Assembly (NCBI GenBank): GCA_001414345.1
Contig: LLCB01000001.1
Span: forward strand, 186,001-250,000
From: Hymenoscyphus infarciens
Taxonomy: Eukaryota > Ascomycota > Leotiomycetes > Helotiales > Helotiaceae
Reading direction: 5' to 3'
Length of the DNA: 64,000 nucleotides
The position numbers and the translations under genes were made by a program. The notes under the pieces are model-generated. The model had not been told where the DNA came from. It did no database searches and saw nothing but the letters and a program-made list of their open reading frames with translations. How positions within the stretch are numbered: the stretch's first letter is position 1; the number at the start of each line of letters is the position of its first letter. Shown here piece after piece: positions 1 through 13,135 of this stretch.

Positions 1-434
1 GAGGGTTGTGTGGGGAGGATTACATGGTGCAATGGACAGGTACCACGGAATTCCCCGGACTGAACCTTATAGAGAAAAGAACGCAGCAACGTGCCCGATT
101 CTCTGAAAAATTTCCGTGCGTGCATTTCAAGGGGCTTCTAGAAGCAGAATTTCAATATAGAATTCCTTCCAGCAATATACCGCCAAATTTACCACGGCTG
201 AGCGGGAACAAGAAGGCAGGAGCGGTGCCATATTGGCCAGACCAGCATCATCCGGAACCATTTTTTATCACGCGAGAGAAATACGTTCTTGCGAGGCTGC
301 TGCAGTAAGACACAAAACTTACACTTCCATTTTCCAATGCGGAAGTATAAAGAGATGTAGAGTGTGAAACCCATAAGCTTTTCTTGACCACACCTCCAAG
401 TCTTCGATTGCAGGGTTATATTCTTTTTTCGAAA
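1..434. other. Upstream region of the epimerase gene, no supported gene
   Basis: An open frame from about 24 to 308 on the plus strand has no recognisable motif and no convincing start context, so it is not called. The rest is taken to be promoter and 5' UTR of the following epimerase gene. Confidence 0.4.
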
Positions 435-1816
435 ATGCCTTGCAGCACTTCTTCTGGCGCCTCAAGCCCGGGTCCATCCCCATGTGGATCGGACTGTGAC
501 GATGTTTTTACCCCTTTCACTGAAAGGTCAATCCTTTTTGATGAGCAAGACATCGAGGCGGCGGTCCAGCAGTCGACGACAGACCAGCACATACTCGTTG
601 TTGGTGGTTGTGGCTTCATCGGTTCGCACACTGTATGGGAGCTCGCAAAAGCTGGATACAATGTAACTACACCTTGCCCCTGTGCATTTATGAAAAGAGA
701 CTAAGTGTAGAACTATAGGTAGTCATCATTGACAACCTCAGCAATGCCTTCAGTTCGGTTTTCGAAAGACTCGAAACAATGGTTGCCCACCATTATAACA
801 CTGTGAAGATTGGATGCCGGCGACCATCGCTCAAACTGTACGAAGCCGACTTCAGAGACAACCTGAGATTGACAGCAATCCTCGAGGCCTTCGAACTTCC
901 ACTCGGGTTACAGAAGACATCGGAAGGGATTCAGCGACAATCGCTAATTTCGGGTGTTATACACTTCGCAGCATTCAAAGCCGTAGGAGAAAGCATCCAA
1001 CATCCCTTGAAATACTATGCCAATAACGTGGGCGGCTTGATCGATTTCTGTGGCTTGCTAGGCGACTTTGGGATCAAAAACTTCGTATTTAGCTCTTCAG
1101 CGACCGTTTATGGGACCGTCGCCGACATTGGAATCCCTCTGCGGGAAGAGCACTGCAGTCAAAAGACAACGGTCTTCATTGATGAAGATGGACAGAAAAA
1201 AGTGGTAGAGTCCGGATGCGCTGGCTTAACAAATCCATACGGCAGGTCAAAATGGATGTGTGAGGCCATTCTCAATGATTTGGCGCATGCCGATCCAGAA
1301 TGGACGATTACAGCACTTCGATATTTCAACCCCATCGGTTGTGACGAATCAGGGCTTCTCGGTGAAGACCCTCGAGCTGCGGCCACGAATCTTATGCCTG
1401 TCGTTCTGCGTGTGATCACTGGCGAATCCCCCGTCCTCAAGATATATGGTGAGGATTACGACACACCCGATGGAACTGCCGTTCGAGATTATATCCACGT
1501 TACCGACCTTGCGTTGGGGCATCTAGCCGCGCTCAAGTCGCGAGCGGACAGCGGTTTTAGGGTATACAATTTGGGCAGTGGTACTGGGTACTCGGTACTT
1601 GATGTGGTCGGCGCCATGGAACAAGTGTGCCAGCGCAAAATCCCGACGATGCTCGTAAGTCGTCGGGAGGGCGATGTAGGCATGTGTGTTGCCCAAGCTA
1701 AACGTGCCGCCGAGGAACTTGGCTGGCGGACTGAGAGAAGCCTGGAAACATGCTGCCGGGATATCTGGCGATTTCTTGAGCGTGTTGCCGCTGAGTCGAA
1801 GTCAGCGATTTTGTAG
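435..1816 (+). CDS. UDP-glucose 4-epimerase (GalE/Gal10 epimerase type)
   Basis: Exons 435-662 and 719-1816 with a 56-bp intron give 441 residues. The NAD-dependent enzyme interconverts UDP-glucose and UDP-galactose in the cytosol (Leloir pathway, galactose-containing glycans). Seen: the Rossmann motif GGCGFIG at residues 57-63, the SSSATVYG segment with the expected catalytic Ser at 203, and the YxxxK pair Tyr250/Lys254. The start is the ATG at 435; the frame extends upstream only through non-ATG codons. Splicing joins AGYN to VVIIDNLSNAF, the usual strand after the nucleotide-binding loop. Compared with bacterial GalE (about 338 residues) there is a roughly 50-residue Ser-rich extension at the N terminus and an insertion before the YxxxK motif. 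No mutarotase domain is fused, unlike yeast Gal10. Other extended-SDR sugar epimerases are possible, but the motif set favours GalE. Confidence 0.9.
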
Positions 1817-2385
1817 AAGAGTCTAGCCTAGGACGAGATATTCTTCATTTTTACCGGCGTCGAGGGCGAGGTCGAGGACGGCCCTAGTTGTTTTTTGTGT
1901 GGTTTTCGAATTTCGAAGTCGTGTTGCATAGGGTTTGCGGGGCTGGAGACATGACTACTTCAAGTGAAGTTCAAGGGAGATTCGCAAGCGGTTGTTGAGG
2001 GTTGAGGAGAGAGAGGATGTCGTTGATTGAGGTGATGTAAAACCAGGTTTTAGAGCTCGCCAAGCTACAGTAGCGCACGTGACTTCCTCCTTATCTGAAG
2101 ACAAACAAGTGAGGTTAGAGCAATTGAGTTTAGTTCAAGTATATTAAATTGCTTTCCACACGGTACGAGGTACTAAGATCCTCTAAAATGCATAATACTT
2201 TGGTAGTTACGTTACAATAGATACATACGTGGCTTGCGTGACCCGGCTTATCTTACAAAAGGGTATAACAAAAAAAATTCCCCCAGTTGGAATATCCAAC
2301 TCTCATACAACTGTCAGAAAAGAATGTACTGTAGCCCCTCCTTCCTCCCATTTCCTACCCTCAAGGGGTTTCATTATAAGAATCA
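1817..2385. other. Intergenic region between convergent genes
   Basis: The epimerase and the giant minus-strand gene end toward each other here. I see no gene, hairpin or transposon signature. It should hold both 3' UTRs. Confidence 0.5.
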
Positions 2386-5300
2386 TCATGAATATCTGAA
2401 TTCGACCTTGTTGGTCTTGACCTTGACCAGCCAGTTTCTTGGGCTCTCTGGGATCGATGTCGAACGACGCCACATTTGGGTGCTCTCAATGGTCTGGAGT
2501 GCCGCCGAATCCCTCTTCTTGCGGTCCCATGGAGCGCTGTGTGGGTTGGAGAAGAGATCTGAGTCGGCTGGAGTTATCACACTGGCAGTTTGCCACATGA
2601 GACCATCGTCTTTTGCCGATAAGGTTTTTGTTGTTGGAGTCCAGGTGACGGCTTTAGATTGGCTCTGCGAGATGCTGACAGTCCGGTGTTGTTCGGGTTG
2701 TTTGCAGGTAACATGGAGCCAATGGGGGTTCTGGGATACCGCCTCGACCTTGGACTCGAATAGTTTGTTTGAGGTCAAGCTTGGTAAGGCAGCTTGAAAT
2801 GCACTTGAAACTCTTTTGATCGACTCGCTTTTCACGTGGCTGAAGAGGTCTGGGTTTGCGATAGATTGAATGGCAGTTGGTTTAGCCCACATTGTCATGC
2901 CGTCGTCTTTGGTTTGTGCTGGAATTTCCACAATAGTCCAAGTTTTACTCTCAGCACTTCTGCTGGTGATCGTCGATTGACCGCTAATGGTCAGCCAATT
3001 GATTTCCTTACTAGAGGCTTCGCTTGATTTCCAAAGGCTAGATGATTCCAAAGTTGCAAGCTCAACAGCACTTGGGTTTTTTCTGACGCTGTGTCCCTTG
3101 ACAGTCATGAGATTTGGGATGACGCTACGGTCGTTTCCCTTTGACCACAGCATGCTTACTTGGGTGGCTTTCTTGGACGAACAAGCCTGAGGAGCCCAGG
3201 TGAGGGATTTGGCAGAAGTCTTGGCCTTGGAGCTGACTGCCAGCCAGTTTCGCTCTGAAGACGCAGCTTGTGTTGGCTGCCAAAATTGATTGGACTCAAG
3301 GGTGGCAAGACCTTTTGGGCTTGACGCCTTTCTTACGATCTCTAGCGTGGAGAGAGTAAGTTTGGCAAGAGCGTTACGGTCAAAGATATTTCCGTTGGAC
3401 CACATTAGAGACTCAGTCATGGTTGCGGTAGAGATTGCGACCTGAGGGGTCCATGTAAGTGATTTTGTCTTGACGCTAGAATTGGCAGTGGTGCTGGCAG
3501 TAAGCCAGTTTCGCTCCAAAGTTGCAGGTTCCGGAGCTTGCCAAACTCTTGTGGATTGTAGTTGTGGGAGCACGACAGTGGAAGCACATGTTGCCTTTCT
3601 GGACACACCTTCAGTAGATGGGGTGAGAAGAGTTGGGACACTTCGGTCAAAAATTGCATTTCGAGACCACAGAGGGCTATCAGTCTGGGCTGGTGAAGCG
3701 CTTAGAGTTGGGGCCCAAGTCAAGGATCTAATCTCAACACTGGTAGCTTGAACAATTGTGGCTTTCGAACTAGTGGCCAACCAGTCACGCTTCACAGTGG
3801 TAGCTTTTGGGACCTCCCAGAACTTGGTAGACTCCAACGTTGCCAACTCAGCGGTCCTGGTGGCGGTGGCCTTTCGCTCATTGTGGGAAATGGGAGAGAT
3901 TGCCGAGCGATCGAAAACAGCATCTTTGGACCACATAAGGCTGTTAACATTGACTGGCGAGGACTTTGGTTTTGGGGACCAGGTGAGAGAAACAGTGGCA
4001 GAACTAGTAGCTAACCAATCGCGCTTTGCGACGGGAACTTGCGGTGCCTGCCAGAATGTGTTCGAATCCAAGCTTGCTAATTCCGTGGTTCTAGTGGCAG
4101 TTGCTTTTCTGGAGCCCTCGGAAGTAGGGGCGAGAAGAGTTGCTACATTACGATCGAAAACGTTGCCTTTGGACCACATAGAGCTCTCAACTTTGACTGC
4201 TGCGGATTTTTGGGAGGCAGTCCATGTAAGCGACTTGACTTTGGACGAATTGACTTTGGGCGACTGAACTTTGGTACTAGTAGTCAACCAGTTGCGCTCC
4301 ACGGACACGACCTGAGGTGCCTGCCAGAAACTAGTCGATTCTAGAATTGATAGGGCGACAGAGTTTGTACCTTGAGTTTTTCGGGCAGGTTTCTCCTGGG
4401 CATGTACAAGCGATTCCGATGCAAGCATCTTGGTGGATGGCCCTTTGGACCAGAGCATTCCTGTGGGTGTGGAGACCTTCACCTCAATAGAGCGAGTCCA
4501 CAGAAGGGGCTTGTTAGCGCCTTTGAAGTGCCCAAGGGCTGCTGGGTGCATATTCATGACCGAGGAAGAGCGGCTTTCAGTGAAGAAAACGGGGTGCAAC
4601 ACAGAAGAATCGTATGGTGGAGGAGTTGATGGGGCTACCATATTGGCATTGGCCTCCGCTAGTGCTGCAATCCACATGTCAGGGGAACCGGTATGGCGTT
4701 GCATGCGAGGCATAGACTTGATGATTGCCACATTGAGCTCAGATTTCCACATAGCTGGAGATGCAACTTGGCGTTGGAGACGTGGTGAAGACTTGACCAC
4801 GGCTACAGTCAGCGCGGCCTTCCACATATCTGGAGTGGAAGTTTGACGTTGAAGGCGAGGTCCAGACTTCAAGATTGCAACATTTAGTGCAGAGTTCCAC
4901 ATAGCTGGAGAGACAATTTGGCGTTGTAGACGAGGGGCAGATTTTAGGATTGCGATCTTGAGTTCCGAGTCCCATTCCGCAGATGTGGCAGCAGATCGTA
5001 CAGAAACTGCCTTGCGGGCAGGCTTTGCAACAGGCACAACGGATTTTCTAGCTACCTTGAATCCACGACCCTTGACAGGTGCGCTGTCCAGTTTCAAGGC
5101 CTTGGACTCGAAGATGTCTCGAGCAGATAGCACTCTTGACTCTCTAAGTGGCGCCAAAGCTCTAACTGGGCCTGGAATCTTTGTTTCCTTTGCGGAGGCT
5201 TCGACAGGCTCTTCAGGAGCTTTCAAAGCTTGTCGCACTGGTAACTTGGAGGCAGGCTTGGGGTCAGGTAATTTCTTGCCAGACTTGACACCCCATCCCA

Positions 5301-8300
5301 TGGATGAACCAATAGATCCCCAAATGGAAGAAGCCTTTGAGCTGTTGGATTTAATCGAAGACGAATCCGATGCTGGGGAAGTTTGTCCAGAAGATGTGGT
5401 AGAGTAAACGGATGGACTTTCTGGTCTAATGGATGATTCTGAAATCCAGTGATGTTCAGACTCGGTGGGAAATGGGCCACTCCAAAGCTCGTTGGAGCCC
5501 AATGGGCTCAATTGAACATTTGTTGATCGAGGTTTACATGTCATGCTTAGAGCAGCTGGCGACATTGGTGTTGTGCGAATGACTTCCGTGGAATTTGTGA
5601 CGCTGAAAAGACCCGCAGAAGTGACTTCAACGACCTTATTGGCAGGGGCCCACATAGTTGCGGTCATGTTACTCTTCTCGAGGTTCATCGACGACCAATC
5701 GACTGAGCGCTCAGTTTTCTTCTTGGATGACCACATGCCCTTGGAAGAGAGAGCTGGGAGGGTGCTATTGCTAGAACGGGGAGCCTTGACCATGTCGAGT
5801 GCTGCTGGGGTAGCGAGTGTGGTGCGAATGACCATTTGATCTTTCTGGACGGTGAAGAGACCACTCTTTCGGAGATCCTTCTTCTCTGCTTGTGCCTCCC
5901 ATAGTAAATCGAAAGCGTCAAATTTGACGCTTGCAGCTTGCCACATTGACGAGGAAGCTAGGGCCTGAGTGTTTACAACCGGTGCAGACCACAATTTGGT
6001 CGACTCAATGATCGGAAGAGTCTCCGAAAATCGAGGTTTAGATCTAACGAGCTCTGATGTTGAGGCAACGAGAGAGCGCCAGACACTTTGCTGGGGTTGT
6101 GGCAATCCTGTCATGGCCACCGAGGTAACCTCCCGCTCACCTGTCCACAGTAAAGACTGTCTAGAGGGTGTTGAAAGTGGTCGAGTGGGCACTTCAGCAA
6201 CAAATTCTTGTCTCTCTGATCCACTCTCCTCATCATAGTCTTCAATCATTTCTGCCGGTTGATATAGAGCAGCTGGGAGGAGGCTATTTTTGGATGGAAC
6301 GTCGTTCGAGTTTAATAAGCTGGCGATTTCCCACAATGTAGTTTCGTCGAAATCATCATCGCTTTCTGCGTCCATGTCTGAATCATCCTCGTCGTCGTCG
6401 TCAAAGTCGTCAAAGAATGAAGCTGAATAGCTGTCCAAATCTGGCTCCAGTTCTTGGGATCTTGCCTGGAGGTTCGCGTTGAGGACTGGACCAGCCCCGA
6501 AAGGTTTGGGATTCAAAGTAGGCTGGTATTGGGCAGAATCGGATTTCTCACCCCAGGGAAATTGATAAATGCCGAGGGTTTCCCGTTTGTTGGGTAGAGG
6601 AACAGGGCTCTCAACTAATATCAAGTTAGCATTAGAATGACAGTGAAAATACCAAAACCGATTTACATACCAATATCTGGGAGGAAGGTGATGCGCTTTG
6701 ACTTTCGTTGTGGTCTTTGCGTGACGGGCCGAGTTACAATACTCTGTGGTCTGACAGGCTTGGAACCCCAGAGACCAGTCAAGGCACGGCTTTGAGGCGA
6801 TGATCGAGGCTTCGTCCACAATTTAGAGGTCTCGATGTTCAACAAAGCTCCTCCCTTGCGCTGTGCTGGGCGAACGTCCTGTGCTGGTGGATCGGGAGAG
6901 ATGGCACGCACCACCGAAATATCATGAGGTCGACTCCACAAATGGCCAGCTGCAGGCTTTGGTGTCAGTGCAACGGACTGCCAGAGATGAGTTTTGTTTT
7001 GGCTGGTGGGCTCGATCATTTCTCCAATGCTCTCGTTCCCGGAATCCGAATCGGAACTGAGGTCGGTGTCCGAATCAGGGGGTGTCGGACTTCCGAGTTG
7101 TTGGTTTGTCCTCGAAACAGCAAGGAAATTCAAAGTCTTGCTATTGAGTAAAGCGGGCGCATGCTCATGATATTTTTCTTGTGCTTCTGCAAGGCGTTGT
7201 TGCCAGACGCTTGCTCTTGAGTTATCAGAGGAGTTTGTTGAGACAGTAGCACCGCTTCTGATTCGCTCGCGTCGGTATACGAGACGAGAAGGACGAGTTG
7301 AGTTCTGGGAAGATTGTCTTGAGAGGGTGTTTTCTGAATGCACTGAAGCTTGTGGTGTCATAATTACGGACATCGAATCACGGTCGTGATTTTGCATCTG
7401 CTGCCACTGGTCTTCCTGTTGTCCCATTTCCTTCTCTAGGTTCTCAAGCAACCTGAAACGGCCGTCAATTGACTCGACTGACCCTCGGTTTGGTGCTTCA
7501 AAACGTTTTAGTTGTGCTTGAATTTCTTGGATGGCACGCTCTGGAGAATCGATTGGAGAAGGCTCTGCGGTGCGAATAAGGACAGTAGCTCCCCTACGAT
7601 TGTTATTCAATAGTAGTGGAGGTGGAGGTGGCATTTTTCGAGCCCTGATATTTGAGTTTCTTTCTGAGAAGGTGGGCAATTCGTCGCCAATACGGCGATG
7701 CCAGCCCGGCTTTCCAGAAATTAATTGTACGTTTTCGGTTGGTTGAGAAAGTATAGACTCCATCGTCTCCTCAGCGTCAAGCATGACGGTCATAGGTTTT
7801 TCCTGGTCATTGTACTCTAGCGAAGGAACTTCTGGGAGGGTTTTGGGTTCAGCGGGGGTCGAGCGTTTGATCAATGTTGACCGCGCATTTTGTCGGGCTT
7901 TTGAAAGATCGACTGGTGGAATTTCAGAATGTACTGATCCCCAATAGGTAGTCGCATCGTCTTGAGAGCTTTCGTCACTGGCTTCAGTCCAAACAGATTT
8001 TCTCTCGTCATAAGCAGACGGTTCTTTTGGTTCTCCTGTGGCAGAGTTGCGAACATCAATGTTTTCAGTGGAAATTCCTGGGATCCAGGTCTCGCCAACA
8101 TCATCAGTAAGGGTTCGATAGGTGGTCGCGCTGAATCGATATGTTTGACTGTCTAGGATCTGTTCCTGTGGCAAGCTAGGTCGATCGAGTCCGAAGGATG
8201 CCAAAGTCGTACGTCTGGAGTCACGGTTGCTCATAACAACAACTGGCAGCTGTGGCGCATCAGAAATGAAGGTAGGTGGGACTCGGGGGAGCGAAGGTAC

Positions 8301-10546
8301 TGATGATCGACGTTTTTGTATTGCTGGAACCCCTGGTGGTGCTGGGAACAATAACTCAATCTTCTCATCAAAAGTCATGCTTTTTGTCTCATTCGGAAGT
8401 AGGCGTCTCAACTTCATTGCACTAGTTGGTGGTGGTGGAAGCGGTGGTAGATCATTTGGGCTTCCTGGGTGTGACAAAAAAAGGGATTTCCTTAACCCAA
8501 CTGAGGAGCCAGACTTGCTCCGTCTATGCTCGCTGGGAAATATATGTCGATCATTCTCAGAGTCCTCTCGTTTAATGGGACGTGGTCGGTGTATGACAGA
8601 ATTGGATGATTTGAGGGGAGTGCCGTACGATGAACTGTCCAATATGTTTCCAGCCGTCTTCGGTCGTTGGGCCGAAGAATTCATAATATCCTTGACCATG
8701 GCAGGGTTGTCATAAACAATTTCATTGATCAACATCACCGTCTGTTCTTTACGTTCCAGAGGTGGTGTAACACGCTTTCCTCCGGCCCTAGGGTTCGATG
8801 GTAACCCTATCGTGCCTTTACTTTCGAGCTGAACTGGTGGTTTTGGAGGTGGCTTCTCGTCGACGGTCCTTTCGAAGCTCTTGGAATTTCTGGGCGAACG
8901 ACGACGAATCTCCTCGCGGCCCGGGGAGAGGGAAACCGATGTTGTGCTTGCATTTGTTGGGCTGTTAGACACAGGTATCGCTTGAATAGTTTGACTGAAA
9001 GTCTCCTTTTGTATTTGTGATGGTGGGGTTGGAGCAGCTCGACCAGCAACAAGGCGAGACCGGGCAGCAATTCCTTCACGTCGTCCTCGCTCGTTTGCAG
9101 CTGCTGTGGCAAGGTCAATAGTCGGGATTTTCGCAAAGGGTTGAACGGAGCTATCCTCGCTGTTGTTTGCTACTGGGGCAGAAATTCCTCTGCCCCGAAC
9201 TGTTGGTTTCGTTGGTGTCTTTGACCAGTTGAAAAGAGACTTTTTCGGTTGGGTTATAGGAGAAGCTGAAAATGAGCTGGCTGTCACGATATCTGTAGTG
9301 TTAATTCTCGTAGGTCTGATCTGTGGGGCCATTATTGGCATGGTTCCAGCACTTCCAGCTGCTCCGAAACTGGTGGGAAAAACGCCACTGGATCCTCGAT
9401 ATCCAGGACCCTTTGACTGTGGGGGGTTGGAAGCTTCTCCTCCCATAGCTTGAACCGAGACCTCTCCATTCAGCTTCGTGAACCCACGGGCATCTCCTTG
9501 CAAGTTTGACTGAAATCTTGCTCCTCCTGAGTCGCGGGGAGTCGAGGATGGGTTAACGACAAAGAGACCCCTACTACTGGTGTAGCTGTGGCCTGATATT
9601 GGGGACCCATCGCCAACATTCTCGTTGAATATTTCCCTAGTCGCAGGTGGCGATGGCGTTATGAACGGAGATTGTGCTTCCGGCGTCTTTTTCTCCTCCT
9701 CGTTCTTGATCATCAAGGCGCCCGAAAAGATTGTCATAGTGCCTGCATCCGTTAGAATCAATTCCACTACACGGTCCTTCGATTTACTAACCGACAACCA
9801 CAAGAAGACCACTAGCAGGTACTGTAGTTCTGATAATTAATGCCATGTCTGTTATCCCCAGAATCATGGGAACGCTCGTCTATATGTGAATTAGTAGGCC
9901 CCTGTCAATTTGGCGTGTAACTCACTCCTGTCCAGACAGCAAAAGCTATAATACCGAAAATGAGAGCCTTGTTTTTGTTACCCCGGCTTCCTCGAATAAC
10001 CAAAACCCCTATGATAATAACTTCGAGCGCGAGAACAACAATGGCGATGGGGAGAACCGATGTATTGGCGACACACACTGGTGCAAAATCCGGTCTCGTC
10101 AATGCCACCAATATGCCTCCCGCGACTAGTCGCAACCCCAAAATTCCTTGCAGTATTAGTTGAGAAGTTGTCGATTTCGTCCCTTGATTCATTGCCCATA
10201 AGAAGAACTGTTCTACGCTGACCCGTGCCAATTGATCGAAGGATGTCGTGAAGACCAACAGGGCCTGGCAAGTAGTTCGTGCTGTCGTTACCATAAGGTT
10301 GAAGAAGCTGGTTTGGGCCCATAACGCGGCAAATAATAGGAACATAATGAGGACCAGCCTCCGGCCGTCCTTGGAGAGAGTCGTTCCATGCCCTTTATAA
10401 TAAATAAATAACGCGCCTGTCGCTGCTTGAAGAAGAATACCACTGTGATTGATACAAGATTAGCTCTCGAGGGGGGAAGAGAAAGCTCGTCATACTAACA
10501 ATGAAAAAGCGGCCGTCAATGTCTGTATGCTACTGGGGAGCGACAT
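2386..10546 (-). CDS. Giant multipass membrane protein with Trp-motif repeat tail (unknown function)
   Basis: Rebuilt from five exons: 10546-10500, 10442-9926, 9879-9823, 9776-6671 and 6614-2386 (introns 57, 46, 46 and 56 bp, all GT-AG and phase-consistent). The product is 2651 residues. The first 230 residues contain about six hydrophobic segments (near 10-31, 44-66, 73-92, 108-130, 143-165 and 175-200) and end in IIRTT-DRVVEL, which recalls RTA1-like fungal membrane proteins, though I do not assign a family. The rest is low-complexity, Ser/Pro/Lys-rich and probably cytosolic. It has an Asp/Glu-rich run (DDDDEDDSD) before an LWEIASLL segment, then five 25-residue repeats (about 1786-1901) and about eight 75-91-residue repeats (about 2000-2645). 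The N-terminal splice pattern is inferred; splitting the locus into two genes would cut the reading frame at 9776 and leave the downstream part without a strong ATG until 9737. Confidence 0.65.
2400..4350 (-). repeat. Array of about eight 75-91-residue coding repeats
   Basis: Within the last exon of the giant gene, successive units share FWQAP-like, RxWL, SLTWxP and MWSKxxxFDR blocks in the same order. Unit lengths of 91 and 78 residues were counted for the first two. The last units near the C terminus are the most diverged (LFESK, MWRRS in place of FWQAP). The repeats show a tail that grew by tandem duplication and then drifted. Confidence 0.8.
4640..5000 (-). repeat. Five 25-residue coding repeats (75 bp)
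   Basis: In the giant gene a unit of the form MWxxxLxVAIxKSxPRxQRQ recurs five times at a 25-residue spacing between tryptophans. The alternating hydrophobic and basic pattern is distinct from the longer repeats downstream. Confidence 0.8.
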
Positions 10547-13135
10547 GATTGCTAAAAATTATTATAATAACCCAATCTATGGGGAAAAATGGAAGAGAAC
10601 GGTAAAACGAAAGAGCATCGTGGACGATGATAGTTAGCAAATTCCCATATTGGTCGCGGACGACGATTGCGGGGAAGAGACGACAACGACAACAGGAGAA
10701 ATGCGTCTGTATCCATAGAGCAGAGCAGAGAGGAAGATAGGAAGTCACGAGAGTCGTAGGACTTGAGACTCAGGAGGGGAGGGAGTGGAGGTTCCAGCGG
10801 CGTGGCGGGAGCCAAGCCAAGTCAAGCCAAGCCCGGCCCAGATGGCAGCTGCAGAATTCGAACAGGGTGATCTGGGCACCATGCTGGATGCGGTCCCGGC
10901 GCACTTTCCATTGGACTGTCAATTAAACATTTGGTCCTCTGGTGACGGTGGTATCGCCTCCATTCGGTTCCTTCTCCCGATGGGCAAGAACTGGAACGAG
11001 ATCTCTGACGGCAACAATTGCGTTATGGCAGGAGGTGGAGTCAGCGCCACACGATGATTGGCGAGGGGAGGGGTGTTGTCCAGTTTAGGTGCAGCCGTGC
11101 GTGGAAGAGCCTCCTGCTCCTGTTTCACACGAAACCCTCTCCAGTTTCGTATTGCACAACCGCGGGAAGTACTACTTTCTGCACCTCTTATCGGCCAAGA
11201 TTGTGAAGCCCATGCAGATATAAATAATAAGGTTATATACAAGTTTGCATCTGCGTCCTCGGCCAGCGCCGCAGTCGGGAAGTTTCCATGTGTTGTTGTT
11301 GGTATGAAAGCCTGGTAAATCCACGAGACCAGATCAGAGACGCGACAGCCTGCACCGAAATAACGTAGCAAACGTGATGCAAGAAAAAGCCGAGTTGAGT
11401 ATCGGACAAAGACCATGGGCCGAAGCAGCTTCGAACGATTGGGGTCCGAATGTTTTCCAACCGCTCTATCAAGGTGTAACTCGCTTATAATACCAACAAA
11501 GTGATGTATTCGGTACTTGAGCTAGACTTTGTGGCTACCAAAGTCCATCCGTAGTGAGGTGAGGTGAAGTAATGCGCCATCCCAGCTGCGAGCACTTAGG
11601 TAGATGTGGACTCGATAAGAATCATTGGATCTCGCGGTCATGTCTTCCCGAGTTACAGTGTCGTCAATCAACTGCAACAATTTGGCGAACCTTCTCCTAT
11701 TTTGACATGAATTGGAAATCTCGTTCTCCGTTAGTATGGTCTAGCCTGTCGTTGGAAAGAGTAAGCTATTGGCTTACAGGAAGTCTCTGGAGCGTCTGCG
11801 GCTTTTTCCAACGGTGCCTGGTCCAGTGTATTCCGTATAGTTTGGCATGAGACGAACATTTTAATGCGCCGTTGGGACAGTTCCGTTCATGTCAAGTACT
11901 CGGGACCTAGATTTCATCAGAATATGGCTTTCTGCGAAGGCGGTTCGATACATATAACAGCTTGCTTGGTGGATCCCTGAATATGAGCCTTCCATATTCG
12001 TCCCGAGCATATCTTGTCGGATATAAATACAAGTGGGATCCCATCAGAAGAACTTAACGTGAAGCACAACTCAACCTCTATGTGCAGCGATGGGAGCCGG
12101 ATTCTAGCAAAGGATTGAGCATTCGTCTGCTAGCCCTATTGTCTGAAGGGTTCTAGGAAACCATGACATATTATGCGAAATAGTTAAGAATTTGATTCTC
12201 CCGAAGATTAAGAAATGGATGCTACAATTGAAACTGAAAACATAAAAAGAAGAGTATGCATGATATTGGTGGGCAAAAGAGTCAAACATGGGAGAAACCT
12301 TGAGCCAATCTCAGTGAAAATGAGGATTACACGCCACCGAACATGTCAGAAACAGAAAAAGCCGACGCAACATGGACGCGGAAAGAGAATTGACAATTGA
12401 CGCAAAGCCCAACTTGACCATATCAAACAAAAATCATCGCTTTAACTACACAACTCTGTAAGCCAAGACATAAAGTGAGTAGATGTGGTCTCGATTTCAA
12501 TGTGAGAGTGCCATCGTTCCTCGCACTCCGAGATACTCCACCTCTGGTGCATGACGATGTTTTGTTACTGTGGTACTTCGTATACCGGTAGACGCCTGTC
12601 GATTTGGTAGGTATATTTTCAACTTGTAATGCAGATGATGCTCTTCTTTCCTGTTGCAAAGCTTGGAGTCGGGAGTAACCAATTTCTAAAGGAAGCCAGG
12701 AGGGGAAGAGAAGTGGAAGAGAACCTCTGGCATCCATCTCGGCCCGGTCGAGAGTCTTGCACGTGATCACCATCTCAACACACTAACCCTCATTAGGACG
12801 AATCACGTGGCAATCATACGATATCTCGAAAGGTTTCTGGCACCACCACCACCACCACGCAGATGCAACGGCAATGCAAACTCCTCCACCCTCTCCTCTT
12901 GCCGTCTTCTCGCAGTGTGAACTGATCCAATTCTCCTCCCTAGTACCCTCCACTCGTCTCCCGAAACAGGCTTCATCCTCGCCTGTCCTGGCCATCGCTG
13001 CCCACAACTTACGAGAAAATCAGGTCAGACTGACAGCCCACCTTGCCCACCAGGTGCAGCATTCCTTTGCCGCCAGCAGCAAACTCAACACCACCAACGC
13101 CAACCCTCCCCTCCCCTAATCACGACTACCTGACA
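10547..13135. other. 2.6-kb intergenic region between divergent genes
   Basis: This is the shared upstream region of the giant membrane-protein gene (minus) and the SREBP-like gene (plus). Several open frames (10841-11057 plus, 11416-10919 minus, 11572-11850 plus, 12773-12423 minus) lack any recognisable motif or coding look. An ACC trinucleotide run lies at about 12841-12860, and the stretch before 13136 is CT-rich as in many fungal promoters. Confidence 0.5.

Noticed and set aside
24..308. Open frame at the left edge of the window
   Set aside because: No family resemblance, and an opposite-strand frame overlaps it; could be part of a gene cut by the window but there is no evidence.
9905..10345. 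Membrane ORF as a separate small gene ending at 9905
   Set aside because: A GTGAGT donor at 9925, a 57-nt exon and a second 46-bp intron join it in frame to the downstream 1-kaa frame, and the joined sequence completes the hydrophobic segment.
10919..11416. 165-codon minus-strand ORF between the giant gene and the SREBP gene
   Set aside because: No domain, no coding texture; it overlaps another chance frame on the plus strand.
12423..12773. 116-codon minus-strand ORF
   Set aside because: Has an ATG but no recognisable feature, and lies in the SREBP promoter region.
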